From CAZCZZ01 sp964503335 (lineage in GTDB: Bacteria; Verrucomicrobiota; Kiritimatiellia; CAIVKH01), in NCBI GenBank assembly GCA_964503335.1, contig CAZCZZ010000010.1, forward strand, positions 11,726-75,725: a DNA stretch of 64,000 nucleotides, in the 5' to 3' direction. The notes below the pieces were generated by a model that worked only from the letters and a program-made list of their open reading frames with translations, did not search any database and was not told where the DNA came from. Shown piece after piece: positions 63,836 to 64,000 of this stretch (within the stretch, counting starts at the first letter, position 1; each line of letters starts with the position of its first letter). Made by a program: the position numbers and the translations under genes.

Positions 63836-63847
63836 GTCATCAAGAAA

Positions 63848-63862
63848 TGGGAATGGTTCCCA
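63848..63862. promoter_or_regulatory. Operator 2 (TGGGA-N5-TCCCA)
   Basis: TGGGAATGGTTCCCA, the same half-sites and spacing as operator 1, centred 35 bp downstream. Paired sites and the TGGGAA half-site resemble LacI/GalR-family operators of sugar genes. Confidence 0.65.
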
Positions 63863-63875
63863 TACGCGGGAGGGT

Positions 63876-64000
63876 ATGATGAAAAGTGCATCATGGGCGA
63901 TAAGGATGGCGGCAGGACTTGTGATCGGAATCGTGGCAAGTGCCGGCGGGCAGATCTCAGATGATCTGCGCCCGGATGGGGTGAAGTTGCGGGGCGATGG
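63876..64000 (+). CDS. Exported protein, N-terminal part (partial)
   Basis: Begins ATGATG (63876 or 63879) after GGGAGGG and runs off the right edge after 41 codons. The N-terminus MKSASWAIRMAAGLVIGIVA followed by SAGGQIS looks like a Sec signal peptide. Function cannot be told. Regulation by the two operators upstream suggests sugar-responsive expression, consistent with the neighbouring amylase. Confidence 0.6.
   Translation, partial: MMKSASWAIRMAAGLVIGIVASAGGQISDDLRPDGVKLRGD

Overview
The window reads as a large integrated island followed by a short piece of host chromosome. The host is a high-GC bacterium. The right end carries a 2,887-residue secreted amylase with many calcium-binding thrombospondin type 3-like repeats, plus LacI-style palindromic operators. 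That combination, and the many orphan secreted proteins, suggest the PVC group (Verrucomicrobiota or Kiritimatiellota). This is an inference from protein style only; no rRNA or housekeeping marker is present.

Layout. (1) 1-653: the C-terminal end of a PcfJ-like mobile-element protein. (2) 957-13175: a tightly coupled seven-gene + strand operon with a UvrD-type helicase fused to an Fe-S PD-(D/E)XK nuclease, a D12-class adenine methyltransferase, a HerA-like DNA pump, a NurA nuclease, an unknown protein, a Tdp1-like phospholipase-D-fold protein and an Snf2-like helicase. (3) 13521-37804: a second, about 24 kb + strand operon with an unknown protein, a GmrSD-type DUF262/HNH enzyme, an OLD-family ATPase/TOPRIM nuclease, a type III-like Mod methyltransferase, an SF1 helicase with a C-terminal HEPN-like domain, a RecQ helicase with an N-terminal Vsr/DUF559-like nuclease domain, a tail-anchored coiled-coil protein, a type III-like Res that ends in a LexA-like S24 peptidase domain, an XPB-like helicase and another coiled-coil protein. 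(4) 38006-40906, - strand: a nuclease-helicase with IF2N-like C-terminal modules. (5) 41122-47191, - strand: island backbone with two small HTH regulators, a DUF932 protein, a Cas4-like nuclease, a private DnaN-like sliding clamp and small membrane or lipoprotein genes, several separated by strong hairpins. (6) 47192-48827: a non-coding region with 7-bp repeats, a good sigma70-like promoter and tandem hairpins. (7) 48828-53018, + strand: a replication cassette with a winged-helix protein, an unknown protein, an excisionase-like HTH, a primase-like protein and a RepA-like ATPase. (8) 53362-53437: a tRNA-Thr(TGU) on the - strand whose 3' end faces the island, so it is the probable attachment site. 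(9) 53485-64000: host genes, namely a secreted Glu/Pro-rich protein, the giant GH13 + GH57-like amylase and the start of another exported protein behind a promoter with two matched operators.

How the genes fit together. The first 41 kb is anti-invader cargo carrying seven helicases, one HerA motor, two adenine methyltransferases and at least nine nuclease domains. Operons 2 and 3 each combine a DNA methyltransferase (self marking) with DNA translocases and nucleases, the logic of restriction or BREX/DISARM-type defence, but neither gene set matches a standard named system that I know. The most unusual single feature is the LexA-like self-cleavage module on the Res subunit: an Ala-Gly pair, a Ser and a Lys all lie at the canonical relative positions. 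That would let a restriction enzyme be switched by a damage signal. The backbone genes would replicate and maintain the island, and no integrase or relaxase is visible, so these probably lie beyond the left edge.
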